From Oscheius sp. JU75 (taxonomy: Eukaryota; Nematoda; Chromadorea; Rhabditida; Rhabditidae), in assembly GCA_037178855.1 (NCBI GenBank), contig JASJZC010000004.1, positions 1,860,001 to 1,924,000 of the forward strand: a stretch of DNA of 64,000 nt. The letters run 5' to 3'. The translations under genes and the position numbers were made by a program. Below the pieces are notes generated by a model. That model did not search any database. It saw nothing but the letters and a program-made list of their open reading frames with translations, and had not been told where the DNA came from. Below are positions 12,234 to 24,409 of the stretch, one piece after another. Numbering within the stretch: the stretch's first letter is position 1; each line of letters opens with the position of its first letter.

Positions 12234-14268
12234 TCAGAGACGATTGGCCAAGTCGTGCAAACTTCGATCTGTAAGAGCCTGCTGACGAACAGAGTCTAAC
12301 GCCTTCTTGTTGACGTCATCCACCTTTTCCCACAACATGCAGCTCTTAAAACACCGTGTTAAAACAACATTTGAAACAATATACCGTGCAATTTTCAGGG
12401 CAGGTTTTTGGGTTCCTCGGGTCTCGAATATGTCTTAAATAATATTATAGAAGAAGGAACTCGTAAAACTGACTGGCAGAAATGCTCGTATCCAATATCT
12501 TGAGCCCTACAAATGTAGCATTGTTTCGCTCCGCAGGGACAGGTCATCTAAACCAGAAGATTTCTACATTAGGAAACAATGAACACCTTATTACATCCGT
12601 CGTCCTTGGCGAATTGAGTTTTACATTTGTGGCATACTCGCATGATGGCCATAGAAAGGTCTTCTTCCCTGAAAAATACAATTCACTCGAATAAACCCAA
12701 ACTAACAGCTTGATTCGCTTAACCTCTTGTTCATCCTCAACGGCCTTCATTTCTGAGCACGGTCTACCAATATGAGGTTTCCAGTCATTTTTGCAAATTC
12801 TAAAATGGAACATGACGTTGAGCAAAAAAAAGAGAACATTCGTACCTGCAAAATTCGGACTTGCACTTTTCACAGCTGAACACTTTGTTCACTTCGACCG
12901 GCGTTTCAATCACCATGGCAAAAGGACATCTTTTACAGCTCTCGAGACCATCAACGTTCACCAAGGCCTCGTTGTCGATTCGTTTACCAAGACGGCGCCG
13001 AACATCTTTTGGAAGCAGACTTTTGACCCTAGCTGAAATTGAAGTCACGAAAGGTAAAGTTTGTGCCGCCTACCCCATGGGAGGATTCTGTCGCAGCTCG
13101 GATCAAGACAACAGAGGCCACTTCCACCTTTGGCCAGCTTTCCATCACTGCAGAGAGCATTTGCTTGTCCTCGCATACAGCCGTGGCAGACATAGTGGGA
13201 ATCTTCCGCGTCTCCACAGGATATAATCTTCTTGATCGAGAAATCTTCGTAGCAGACACAACAAGAGTAGCGGACAACATTGTCTTTACCGCTCTGAAAA
13301 ACAGTAACTTATTTCACCAGTAAAAGAGCAAGCCTCAACAGCATCTTCCACATTGTTGAAGGCAGATCGCCAATCAGCATCGAGAATGACATCAGGTTGA
13401 TTCTGAAACTACTTTTAATATACATGAGGTTTGAAGTGCACACCCTGCGGACTCTAGCGGACAGCATCCATGGCGGGCCGCGATTCCACACCTGGGCAAC
13501 ATGGAACTCGGTTGCAAGACTTCTCGAGAGCCTTTTCATGTTCAACAAGTGGCAGATGGCGAACAGCTTCCTGGGATCCATTTGGGGCAATGAATTGAGT
13601 ACTGCACATTTGACGTTCGAAAACTTTTGCTTCAAAAACGGAGAGATTTTTTTGTTGCTGATAGGTTTCTCATCTGTGAGTTGACGAATAAACTCCTCCA
13701 GGGTCTCAACAGCCAGGTCACTGAGAGCTGCGATTACTGCTAAACGCAACATTCACGTACGTTGCCTCGTCTCCCTTAGCACATAAGTCGAGTTCGTCAA
13801 ATTCGGTTCGCGAATTGTTCAAGTCGTCCGTTCCAGTATATACGGGCTCGACGGGGATGTTCTCTATATTATCGAAAATGTAGTTGACGAGATGGTGGAG
13901 TTCGTAACCGGAGCGATCCATAACCCATCCTCTGTTGATGTCGGGAATCAGCTTAGCCTGCAGAAAACATACAAAATCATGACAAAACAAATACTGACCA
14001 CTTCAGCGTAGATACATTCTGCAACTCCAGGATCCTCATTTTGATATGGATTAGGCAAAACTGGTAGCTGCCAATGAACTGGGGGAAGAGGAGGAATCTG
14101 AGGCGCGATATTCTGCTCCGCGTTATCTTGTGGAATGACATCCGCCTAAACAGGTGGATTCTGCTGATTAAGAAGGATCGGAGCTACAACCTCGTGTCGA
14201 GCTAGTCCTTCCGGAACTTCATTTTCTACGCCTTCCACAGCGTTTGGGATTGGCAGAATGGGTTCCAT
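12234..14268 (-). CDS. rnf216: RNF216-type RBR (RING-between-RING) E3 ubiquitin ligase
   Basis: The C-terminal half reads as an RBR module. RING1 contains CCVCYEDFS and [13 protein letters not shown] (about 13270-13090). The in-between-RING contains [26 protein letters not shown] and GRPC (about 12990-12740). RING2 contains [18 protein letters not shown] and [15 protein letters not shown] (about 12650-12490) with the catalytic cysteine region CPCGAKQC. The order and spacing match RNF216/TRIAD3 rather than parkin or ariadne. The N-terminal part is helical without a known domain. The start at 14268 follows a TTGCAG acceptor, suggesting trans-splicing. An in-frame TAG near 14150 falls inside a 44-nt intron with a GTTGTA donor. 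The last exon ends SLHDLANRL. Confidence 0.85.
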
Positions 14269-14922
14269 CGAGTAATCTGCAATCGAAATATTGATAGCTT
14301 GCATAAAAAAGCCAAACAATAGCTATACTAAGCTTGATCAACGAGAAACATTCGATGTGTTTGGGTGTTTATAGCGATAATGTAACCAAAAGCCGCGATC
14401 GATCACATAAGCATAGCTTCACATAGAGATCTGATGCATACAGCTGTAAATTTACGATCGAAGTGAACCGCAATGAGCTGCGGGCAAAAGAACTGTAGAG
14501 AGCAACTGTAAACGCACTAAAGAGCGGGAGGAACATGTAGGAATGCTAAGTTATTCCAGTGAGTCGTATTAACACGTTTGGACAACAATCTATACAAGTT
14601 ACTAAAGAAGGGAAGGTGAGATTAAAAAAAATCAGTAGACAAATGTCGTTGACCATGAGAAGAACTACAGTAATCCTGTATTGTAGTTCCTTTGAGTTTT
14701 TTTTTTTTTGGAAAAATCGGTCCTAAATTTGAATTTACCTTGTCTTGTTTTCCTGATCGTCGTCGTTTTTCTCAGGCTCGGAAAACGTTACTGGATCTCT
14801 ATTGTACACTGACGTGTCCGTTATAGGAGCAATTTTTTTGATCACAATGTTTTGCTTTTTCGAATGTTCTTTTCTACGAACATACTCAGGCATATACCAA
14901 TGAACAAATTTCTCTTTTCAGA
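14269..14922. other. Divergent upstream region of rnf216 and a small plus-strand gene
   Basis: No gene seen. It holds A/T runs (for example the T tract near 14699-14710) and a TTTTCAG acceptor at its right end, just before the small gene that follows. Confidence 0.4.
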
Positions 14923-15206
14923 ATGAGTCTCCCTTGGTACTACATGGAGCGACCGACTCGTCAAGTTCTTCTCCGACTGTATTATACGGCGTGTTCGGCA
15001 GCTTACCCGACGTTCGTAGCAATTAACTGGGAGAAGTACGTTCCTTCAAGTGCAGACGTGCTGGCAAAAAGATCACTCTAAGATTCCACTTTGGACGCCG
15101 ACGACATGAAGAAATGGCCACGGTTTGTACGCGTAGTTTTTGGTAAAATACTCATTTTATTCAGGACCGTCTCTCTCCGAAGCATTCATTCAAAAATACG
15201 TTGTAA
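14923..15206 (+). CDS. Small basic protein, unrecognised
   Basis: A TTTTCAG acceptor stands one base before ATG 14923, a good trans-splice start. Assuming two short GT..AG introns (about 15038-15085 and 15124-15165), the product is about 64 residues. It starts MSLPWYYMERPTRQVLLRLY and ends HSFKNTL. If the first intron is not removed, the frame closes after 57 codons. The early part has a short hydrophobic, tyrosine-rich stretch that could sit in or on a membrane, as in small mitochondrial subunits. I cannot name a family. Confidence 0.45.
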
Positions 15207-15414
15207 CTTGGAATAAAAGTTCAGATGGAAACTTCACGCATTTTGTTGTGAATGAGACGTGTGGAAGTTTTCTTAAGATAACCAGCTGAGTCAGAGTGAA
15301 GTGGGGGGGATATGACGGGGATCGACTGCTGTTTGCTGTTCGCGAGAGAGGTAGGGGCACAGAGGCGGGAGTGTAAAAGCGGAAAGCCAGCAGTACATCA
15401 CCACCAGCACCCCC

Positions 15415-18400
15415 ATGACGGACCCTCAAGATGAGGCTGTGCAACGCCAAAAAGTTAGTTTTCTTCCCAGTTCATAAGCTAAACGTTTAGCTAGTATGTT
15501 TCTAACCCAGAAACACCGTAATTCGAGCCAATATGACCCATGTATTCACTAATTTTAGGTGCGAGAACTATGTAGTGCTCGACCCGACCAACGTCCGACC
15601 GATTTTATCAACCCTCTGGAGAAGATCGAGCAGTTGTTAACGTGCGCTATCTGTTTGGATAGATACAAGTAAGCCCCTTTCAAACGAACACTTTTTCTCC
15701 CGCGAAATTGAATCTCACATTTCGTTCCCTCTGCTCGTCCCGTGTCTTTACAGCTCAGACAGCTGGCACCTGTTCTGCCGGTCACTAATTATTTTATGAT
15801 CAGTCTGTCCAAGTGTTTTGGGTACAAGTATCGGCTGTTGACCAGCTGACAAACCTGTCCTCGTGACGCGAAGAGACCAACTCTTTCCACAAAACACTTC
15901 TCTTAGGGTAATGAGGGGAACACAAACAAAGCACTTGATACTTATTGTTAATGGATCCGAAACAACACTAATTGAATAAGTTCTCTTCAGACAGCCGAAA
16001 TTGCTTCCCTGCCATCACACCTTTTGTTATCCCTGTCTGGAAAGCTGTGTGGACACTTTGCACCGTACCTTGAAATGTCCCGAGTGCCGGGCAGAGCACA
16101 ATGTTCCATACGATGGAGTCAAAGCTCTTCCGGTGAGTTCAAATTTGTCGAAGCCGACAATCATTTCAGAACAATTATACTTTGACGGGTTTCCTCGATA
16201 TTCACTTGCAAGCATCGTCAGAAACTGCTGCTGAACTTGAGCTTTATATTCACCGGTACAATCTAGAACGATGTAAAGTTTGTGACGAGAAGGCGGACTG
16301 TGAGCCCTGTGCTCATTGTGACAGGAAGGCGTGTGTCGAATGCCGAAAAACTCATATGGACATGCTAAAAAGAGACATGAGCAGACTGCTGAACCAGGTC
16401 AGAAGGTTGAGCAACAGGTACGTGCTACCCACTGTCATAAATTAAAATAATGCTTCAGAATAATCGAGGCATCCGATGGTCTTTCGAAAGGACTCGAACT
16501 GTTGACTTTAAACACTGAGACAACGAAAGATGAAGTTAAGGAGTACTTTCACAGATACTACAGGGATCTGAAGAAGAAAGAGGAAGCTTTCCTGAACGAG
16601 ATTGAGACATTCCAAGCGACAGAGTCAAGACTCATGACAAATCTAAGGTAGTTGAAGGGAATGAAGAGAACACTCCAAACTTAGAGATGTTTTGGAGATT
16701 GAATCATCGAATATGAGCGAGGCCGTCGCGAGACTGGATGCAGCTATAAAAGGAGAATGTGTCTTGGAAGATACCGAACTAGTCAAGCTGAAGACCACGT
16801 TCACTGAAGGCATTGAATATCTCAGAAACTTCCAGGTTATCCACACTGTTGAACTTAGCAAACAGGTATCTTTTCAGCCCGACGCTGACGAACTGTTCAA
16901 TAGAAAAGTTCGTTTCTCAGCGGGAGAAGATGCAGCCAAACTGCCTCAAGCAATTTCCACAGCTGGTGAACTCTGTGTTCTGACTCCTCAGTTCTCTGGC
17001 AGGTACGAAAACTTTAGTATTGGTCAACAGGTGGTCCTAGTCGGACATATGGGCACAAAAACTGCCCGGATTTATGAGTGTACGAGGAGGGTGATTAGAG
17101 CAGAAAGCCGCGCAGCCGCGTGGGTGGATACACTCACTTTTTCGACTCTGTTGATCCATTTTATTGTTTAAAGGTATTTACCTTTGGAGCAGTCCTACCT
17201 CCCGAGACCATTTCGTCTTCCCCTGGAAAGTGATCATTATCGACCGAGGGAGCGGGACGAACGTATTGTGGAGAGACCGACCAGCAGACACAGGTGAGAG
17301 AGATCTTCTGAAATGAGTCTGGCTCAGTAATCGTCTGTCACTGAATGCTACGAACGAGCCGGATGAAGGATCGATTCGGTACAGAAGACGTCAGCAGTTG
17401 GAGGAAGAGGCTTGGATGCGGCTCAGAGGTATCTATTTCCTTTATTAAAGCTTCTAATGTACAGGAGAGGGAAGATCTCCCTGGTACAAGCCACCTGAGA
17501 TGACCTCACTGAATGCCGCTCCTGAGTCGGTTGTCCAGCTTGTTCAGAGCAAGAAGGAGGAAAGGAACGCGGCTCTGTCCCTCCCACCTCTTCCAAAAGT
17601 TACTGCTGCTAGCCCACGGACCGAGAACATCACTCCTTTCACGGCCAAGCCACCACCTTCTCCTTCAGCCACACCAATCATCAGAGATGAGGAGAAAGAT
17701 GAACCGAGACCATTTGCAAGGAAGCCACCCCTACCTAGACAACAGTCAAGTAATGACGATTCTCTCAATGAGAAGGTGACATAGAAAAATCGAGTGAGCA
17801 AAGATGATATTCAGGTGGAAGTGATCAGACGAGCTCATGCCGAAAGACAGGCTGCTTCTCGAGCAGCCTCTGAGTCTTCCGAGTCCGAAGGAGAGGAGAT
17901 CGCAAGAACCAGACAGCGATTTCGAATGGTAGTGAGGGAGGCCAGTCTGAACAGAGATCTTCCACCAAGACAAAACTCTCAGGAAGAAGGAACACCGATC
18001 CCCGTAACTCATTTTGCCGGTAGGTTTTGGATGTGAGATGGGCAACTGTCTGTAGGGAATGAATCTTGAAAGAGGAACTGTGTATTGACAGACAGTTGTC
18101 CTTCTTGAATGGACGGCCTAGAGAGACAGATCTTTCCCCGTTTGCATGCACAAGTAGAGCCGGTTTAGAGCACGTCGATGTCTTGTCGACTCTCCCTTTT
18201 TTGTTCTGTTAACAGTCTCCTTTGGTTCATCCTCAGTTTCACAGCTAACTGTTGTCCTGTCCATGCTAAACTTTGCTTGATAATCTTGAAAAACTTCCAC
18301 ACTCTTGTCTGTTCCTTATGAACAGACAAAAGTGAAAGAAGTGTAACTCAAATGTGCGAGAGAACGACTCTGTTCTAAGCCGGTGCTCTATTTGTGTCTG

Positions 18401-19577
18401 CAGATGAGGATTCTGTCGTGCCGCCTTGGCTGGCCAGAAGGCGCCAACGTCTTCAGCGTTCGAGAACCAATCCCGATGGAATTTCATCTCTTTGTTCTCA
18501 ACGCGTGCAACAGCTTCTACAGGAGAGAGTCTCACGTTTAGACAACTCGACCGAGACCCAAGAGGAGAGAAGTATTCGAAGGAGAAGTGCTTCGAGAGAT
18601 GGTGGAGAATGGAGAGCCAGAGGACGACCCAAGGCCATTTTTGGTAGGAAAGGAGGAAAGGAAGGAGAGCTCAATTGGCCACGAGGAGTTTGCAACATGC
18701 CTGGAGGAGTCATTGCCGTCTGTGACTCGTCGAACCACCGAGTACAGATCTTCGATCGTGAGGGAAAGTTCCTCAAAGGATTTGGAGGCTATGGAAGTGG
18801 GTCGGGTCAGCTTGACTCACCTGCAGGAATCGCCTGTAGCAAACAGCGTCTCATTGTGACTGACCGCTACAATCATCGCGTCTGTTTCTTCGATCTGGAC
18901 GGACGATACTTGAGCTGTTTCGGGTCCCATGGACAGGCAAATGCCAAGTTCAACAATCCCTGGGGAGTGGCAGTCGATGAACTAGGAACCATCTACGTTG
19001 TGGACAAAGACAATCATCGAATCCAAATGTTCGACAAGAATGGAGCCTTCGTCGGAAAGTTCGGCTCAATGGGACATGGACCAGGTCAATTGAACAATCC
19101 TCTCTTCGTTACAGTGTGCCGACTCAATCATCAGGTATCCAGACTCCTTTCTATGATTAAATCTAGTTCAGATTTACGTGTCAGACCACAACAACCACCG
19201 TATCTCAGTCTTTGACGCCCAAGGGCAGTATTTATTCGCATTCGGTTGTGAAGGATTCCACGGAGGACAGTTCAAGTTTCCTCGAGGAATCGCCATCGAC
19301 TCGCAGGTAAGAAAATGTAAATATTAGAAAGCAATAATGGTTTAGGGTAACGTTCTGATCGCCGACTCGGGTAACAATCGCATACAAGTGTTCACTTTGG
19401 AAGGCGAATTCATCTCGACCTTTGGTAGTGTAGGTTCTTTTTTATTTTTCAAACAAGATCCATTTTCAGTGGGGAGGAGGAGCGGGTCAATTGAAAGGCG
19501 TCGAGGCGATTGTAGTTGAATCTGACGGAAACATTGTCGTCTCGGACCGGGAAAATCACAGAATGCAGATCTTCTGA
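15415..19577 (+). CDS. nhl-1: TRIM-NHL protein, Thin/TRIM32/NHL-1-like (RING, B-box-like zinc finger, coiled coil, NHL repeats)
   Basis: Large multi-exon E3 ligase of about 1,000 residues. The RING finger reads CAICLDRYKQPKLLPCHHT, then CPECRAEHNVPYDGVKALP (exons at 15570-15670 and 15989-16135). A zinc-binding segment CKVCDEKADCEPCAHCDRK follows at about 16270-16340, then a coiled coil with YFHRYYRDLKKKEEAF. The middle (17200-18650) is proline- and arginine/serine-rich and probably disordered. Six NHL-type repeats form a C-terminal propeller (18680-19577), for example VCDSSNHRVQIFD, VTDRYNHRVCFFD, VVDKDNHRIQMFD, VSDHNNHRISVFD, IADSGNNRIQVF and VSDRENHRMQIF. The RING/B-box/coiled-coil sequence is closest to fly Thin and worm NHL-1 as I recall them. 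These act in ubiquitylation, muscle maintenance or RNA control. The first intron is unusually long (about 317 nt). Confidence 0.92.
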
Positions 19578-19764
19578 ACAGAAATAAATATTTCCGATGA
19601 GTATTGTGATTAGACATGAGAGAGATAGAAAACATCGCCTGATCAAACTTTCGAAAAAGAAGACAACTGTCCGCTACTAACAGCCAGCTGTTAGTAGAGT
19701 AGATTACACTGAGCTCATGCATCGATTAGCTCCATCTGTTCCCAACCCATCGCCGCTCATCATC

Positions 19765-20318
19765 ATGTCTGCTCGAGACACCATTCGACGATTCAATGCG
19801 ATCGCTAGTGGAACCGATGCCAATCTTAAAAAGTGACCGTTTCCTCAGACTGTTCAAGTTCTTTAGAAACCCTTTCTCGGACACGTACGATATTCAAAAG
19901 TTTGACAAGACGGCCGTAGATTACGGTAGACCGACTCCAGGCAGTAAGACAGAGGCTCGAGGCATCAAGGCCGGAGTCCATGTCTGTCGAGAGATTCTGT
20001 TCCTGTGTGAGACGATTAACGAGAATGCTGATGGACCGCCGGAGGAGAGAGTCATCAAATTCGGCAAACTGTTCTATGTATACTCCTTCTATTCCGATAA
20101 AGTGAGTCTTTTTTTTCTCCCAAAGCAGTCACTTTTTTCAGTTGGTAGGAATGCTGATTCGGGCGCGAAAGTATGGATTAGTAGACTTCGAAGGCGAGAT
20201 GCTCTATCAGAAGCAAGACGACCACAAGGACGTCAAGATGTTGTTAAGCATGGACGAGATCAGACGTCGACTACGAGCGTCTGGAGACCCGAAGAATTGT
20301 GTAACACTCATAAAATGA
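19765..20318 (+). CDS. Costars-domain protein, ABRA/STARS-like actin regulator
   Basis: About 145 residues. A 34-nt intron near 19834 joins MSARDTIRRFNA to NPFSDTYDIQKFDK. The central block GRPTPGSKTEARGIKAG and the C-terminal block KLVGMLIRARKYGLVDFEGE are hallmarks of the costars domain at the end of ABRA/STARS. That domain binds actin and promotes Rho/SRF signalling in muscle. An upstream in-frame ATG at 19717 is possible. The stop TGA at 20316-20318 lies only 42 bp from the WASP stop on the other strand, so the 3' ends of the two mRNAs almost certainly overlap. Confidence 0.85.
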
Positions 20319-20360
20319 ACACTTTATACTCGTTGTTTGCCCCGTCTCGTAAAATCTCTC

Positions 20361-22461
20361 CTAGTCGGTCCACGAATCGCTGTCATCCTCGGATGAGCTC
20401 TCTGAAATCTTGCTTCCTAATCACACAAGATTCGATCCTCACCGTCACTTGAGTCTATGTAGGTCCTTCTCGCATCCAATTCCCTCTGAATCGAGTCAAT
20501 GATTCCAGCTGCCTTTCCCGCTGTCTGAGTCACGTCAGTCTGAAAAAGAGTTGTCTTATCTGCGGCCGTAAACCAAAATGAACGCACCCTGCTGGGAGAA
20601 CGATCCACCGGTCGGAGCAGTTTCGACTTGTTCACACTCGTTATTTCCTCCAAAAGACTTCGTCTTCCCGGACTGATCTCCGGAACTGACGCAGTCAGAG
20701 AGTTCGAGCCATTAGTCGAAGATGGTGGCTCAACTTTGATCGATACAAGAGAAGGTGGTGGTGGAGGAGCAGGAACGTTTGAAGAAGGAGTGACCTTCGG
20801 AATCATCAGACCAGAAGAAGGTGGAGGAGGAGCCGCTGGAGCTATCGATGCAAGGGGCGGGGGAACGGATTTGGGAGGAGATGGAGGCCGGGGAGGAGCT
20901 ACGTGAGAAGGCTGAAATCTCTTTCAAAGATCGGAAGGGAGAAAACTTACAATATCTCTCCTTGTAGACTCGGCACGAGGAGGAAGACGAGGTGTCGGAA
21001 GTTCGTTAGCTGGTGCGAAAGGAGGATTGGGCGGAGTGTCCTGTCGGTTAAAGGGAGGTCTTCTCGATTCCGTTCGAGGTGGCAGAACCGGAGCTTCTTC
21101 AGTAACTACCACTGTTGCTCTAAAAGAGGATTGCTACCAACATCATAGGAAATCTCACGGTGGAGGCGGCATTTCCTCGTCCCAGTTCGGTTTCAACGGA
21201 TCAAACTGTGACTCTCTTCTGCTATTCGATTGCTTCTTTATGGCACTCGGCTTGTTTCCTTTCCCCCCTTTTGAAATCATTCTGAAGAGTTTTCAAACAT
21301 TGTCCGTCTCATACTCACAAGCTACTTCTGGTGTCTGATAGACCATTACTCGACGACCGTTGGAACGATGGATGGTGGTTTGCTTCCTGGTCATTGTGTT
21401 CTTCTACCTTGTCTTCAAGTTGATTCTTCAAAACTTCGTACTGTTCGACCAGGAAATGCAACTGATCCTGGTTTCCGTGTTGGATCTACAAACTTCAATC
21501 AGAAGAGTCTTTCAAATTCGCTCACCTCGACACCTTTGGACTCCAACTTTTTGATGAATTCTTTTTGTTCCTCGTTCAAGTTTTCGAGTCCAACATGTCC
21601 AACATGTCCAACATGTCTAAACAGCATAAGGACTAAACTGAAAGTGTGGCTCACTGGAAGTTCATCGGCTGTGAGATGATCGGTTTGTTTGTCTTCTTCC
21701 TCTTCTTCTCCTTCTCTCCAAAAATCTTTTGCAAGATACCCTTTTTCTTTTTCTTCTCTTTTCGAACAATCGGAATCTCGATTCCATGAGATGTCGTCTC
21801 CTCTGCTGTATGCACTGGTTCCTCTGCTGTACGAACTTGGGATAAAGGAATAACTGGCGGTGGTGGAGCTTGTCTCTTCGGGCCCTGTCTGTTAGATTTC
21901 TTACACAAATACTCTGAAAGTATCCTTGTTCTCCAAACACAAATATTGTCTATACCTTGCTGCATTCCCAAAACGATCGAGTGAAACTCATTCGCCTCAG
22001 TACTTTCGCTAAAGTTCAGTCCGAAGAGTCCTTGCTCGATTTCGAATGTCAACAGATGACTATGATACTTGATTGTGACAAAGTCGCGAGATCTACAAAC
22101 AGTCATCATTTTCTCAAAATGGTTGTATTCACATTCTAGCGTTCCAAAGGACATGAGCAGGAGCTCCATCTGGGGAGGGATCGACCAATGAAAGGGAATA
22201 CCCCTGTATGTCGGGATCCTTGATCAAACAGAACACACCGGTACCCACGTATGACCAGGAACCGTTTGATTCTTGTAAAAGTTGACAGACTCCTGAGGCA
22301 AGAAGCTACAACTCTTGATTAGACTATTCGAAAAGACTCACTTCTGCATTATCTCCCACATAGTCTTTGACACTGTGCTGTTCATTTTCTTCGAGTAAAA
22401 GAGACAGTCGGAGTTGTCTCTTCATTTCTCCATTGTTGTTGTTGTTGTTTCTCTTGTACAT
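20361..22461 (-). CDS. wsp-1: Wiskott-Aldrich syndrome protein (WASP/N-WASP family)
   Basis: Arp2/3 activator with the full domain order. The WH1/EVH1 domain lies at about 22410-21960 (VCQLLQESNGSWSYVG, FEIEQGLFGLNFSES). A basic lysine-rich patch (KEKKKKKGILQKIFGEKEKK) precedes the CRIB motif ISQPMNFQHVGHVGHVG (about 21670-21590). Then come a proline-rich region, the WH2 motif RRSLLEEITSVNKSKL and a central helix. The last exon encodes an acidic tail ending SEDDSDSWTD, with the conserved tryptophan. Cdc42-GTP relieves autoinhibition through the CRIB; WH2 delivers actin and the acidic end binds Arp2/3. The start at 22461 (MYKR followed by six asparagines) is chosen because a TTCAG acceptor lies about 40 bp upstream. 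Exons further upstream could belong to it. Confidence 0.9.
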
Positions 22462-22479
22462 GTGGGGCCAGAACTGCTC

Positions 22480-22906
22480 GACGTAGTCGGAGAGGTAATA
22501 ACCTGAAGTTGAGTGATTCTGACGAAGTCAAAGCAAATAGTCGACCGTCTGATATGCTCGGAAAGAGCACACGGAGATCGATTGAGGGCCCAGTGATAAG
22601 CACATGAAACCTTCCGTTACCCAACGGTGGAAAGAACCTTATCGCGCAATCACAGGTGATGATAGACAATCGACAAAAGTTTTAAGATTCACCCAACCAA
22701 AACTAAACCATGTTGCTGTTTAGGCCTCGTATTATTCCAACGAACTCACTGATCATGTCCGCATCGTAAGAGTTGTTATTTAGATCATAGATGGCATCAC
22801 CAAGATCGGAAAAAGAGCAACTGGTCCGACTGTCCGGATCATCTGTGGCCAGTCGATCGACGATAGTGAGTCGTCGTTGTCGTCTCCTCCATCTCATGGT
22901 GTCCAT
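22480..22906 (-). CDS. Unrecognised coding exon(s) upstream of WASP
   Basis: A TTTTACAG acceptor stands just before ATG 22906. The frame starts MDTMRWRRRQRRLTIVDRLA and continues through a serine/aspartate-rich stretch to GIIRGLN near 22715. Downstream (22670-22500) another frame contains CAYHWALNRSPCALSEHIRR, which looks protein-like, but I could not connect the exons with confidence. It may be a separate short gene or an alternative 5' part of WASP. No domain recognised. Confidence 0.35.
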
Positions 22907-23619
22907 AGTCTGTAAAAGGGAGATTCGACGAAAGGATTGTCTCTAATTGACTGAACACATTACGGACCGATCGGAGACGGAACGGACGGAACACATGCGA
23001 ACAAACACAAGACTCAAAAGGCAACAAGATATCCTTTTCTCACAGGATCAAGATCTGTCTGAGGATCAGAAAGAGTGGTTTTTTGCGAGCAGAAGAGGCT
23101 GCTGATAGGGTTACAGAGAGAAAGACCGGAAGAGACCCGCATCAACAAACACCTTGTGTACTCTCCAGCTAGTACGAACAGGAGGATTATGGTCGTGATA
23201 CCCTCTCTAAGTTGTTCAATTGACATAAACAGGCTGAAACATAAGAGATTCAGAAAGAGGGATAGTTCAAAGAGCACAGTTTTTGCCGGAAGGGCACCGG
23301 TCGAGAAAACGCGCCGTTTGGAGAACAAAGGAGCCCCCGAACGGAGGCTTAGCAGGGAAGAAACACAGAAGACGATGGGAAGGGTTGGTCAGGAGAGAAC
23401 ATGAAAGAGGCCTCGCTCTCTCTTGAGTCAATTAGCATATGACACCGCCGGCTCTAGTTCTTTTTCATGTGCTCTGTGTCAATAGTGAAACGACGACGGA
23501 AATGACGATCCAAGCAGAGTAGGAACTCATAAAACTGACTGGGTGGACCGCGTGGTTGATTGAACGAGGCTTCTTTGCTACCCGGGAGCGAATGAATCGT
23601 TTTATTGTATGTCCCGAGA
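22907..23619. other. Intergenic stretch between the WASP upstream exon and the UBASH3-like gene
   Basis: Long frames exist on both strands at 23014-23404, but they overlap each other and match nothing. The minus frame near 23226 starts MSIEQLREG and has a hydrophobic run (TTIILLFVLAG) that could be a lone signal or membrane exon. Nothing firmer is visible. Confidence 0.3.
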
Positions 23620-24409
23620 TCACTGACCCTTCTGCCGTTCTCTGGCAAGAGAGAGAGAATCGGTCACCGGCATGATGAGGTCGTGTTTCTTCTTCAGCTG
23701 ACCAACTTCAATCACTTCGTAGGCCATCACAGAGCACGGACGGAGTTTCGATCGAGTCTGGAGCAATTCCTGAAGCCGACTGAAGATCTGTCCTTCAGCC
23801 AGGAGCAAGGCAGCTGAATCGGCCACAATCACAGACGGTCCCTCGAGACGACGAATGAGATACTTGTTAACAGCTCGAATCCGATCGGTGAACATTATAA
23901 ACGATTCAGAATGATTGATCCCGTGGTGGCTGAAGAACGGCTTGTAGCCTTCGGAAACGGGAATACCGAGCTGAGAGAAATCGCGAGGATGGAGACGCTG
24001 CAGAGGCGAAGGAAGTAGCTGAGTCCACGTCTGGAGACCATCCTCTATGCAGATGTAGCAAGGAGACTCGAGAGCCCTGGCGATGTGAGCAGCCGTTTGA
24101 ACGGAGCGATATTCAGGCGACGAATAGATGACGACGGGATGGATGTCGGCCAGTCGAATAGCCTTTCCAGTCAGCTGTGCCACAACTTCACCGTGTTGAG
24201 TCAGAGGCGGATCCACTTCCAGATGTAATGGAGGACGTCGAGGAATCGAGGGAGGCATGTTCAAGTCGAAGGGACGATAGGTCTGACCATCGTAGCAGAG
24301 ACGCAGCCATGAGGGAAAGACTTCTTGCATAGATTCTCCTGGGCTCACTAGATTATTTTTTGGAACTGAAGAGAGGGGAAAAGCTACCGTAAATCAGTAG
24401 ACGATCCAT
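23620..24409 (-). CDS. UBASH3-like histidine-phosphatase-fold protein, predicted catalytically inactive
   Basis: Two exons with a roughly 40-nt intron at about 24350-24390; about 250 residues. The sequence aligns with the C-terminal phosphatase domain of UBASH3/STS proteins and nematode relatives: YRPFDLNMPPSIPRR, PPLTQHGEVVAQLTGKAI, YSSPEYRSVQTAAHIARAL and EDGLQTWTQ. In active members the first strand is LLIYVRHGE. Here it reads LLIYVSPGES, so the phosphate-accepting His and its Arg are gone. The late VAH motif reads VADSAALL, so the second His is gone too. Only the arginine of YRSVQTA remains of the basic pocket. The fold is well conserved, which suggests a pseudophosphatase (binding or scaffold role) rather than decay. 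There are no stops or frameshifts. Confidence 0.75.

Noticed and set aside
17500-18045. Alternative frames on both strands in the TRIM-NHL linker
   Set aside because: The frame continuous with the RING and NHL exons explains the region; the others are shadows of its skewed codon use.
20628-21154. Glycine- and arginine-rich plus-strand frames
   Set aside because: Antisense of the proline-rich part of WASP.
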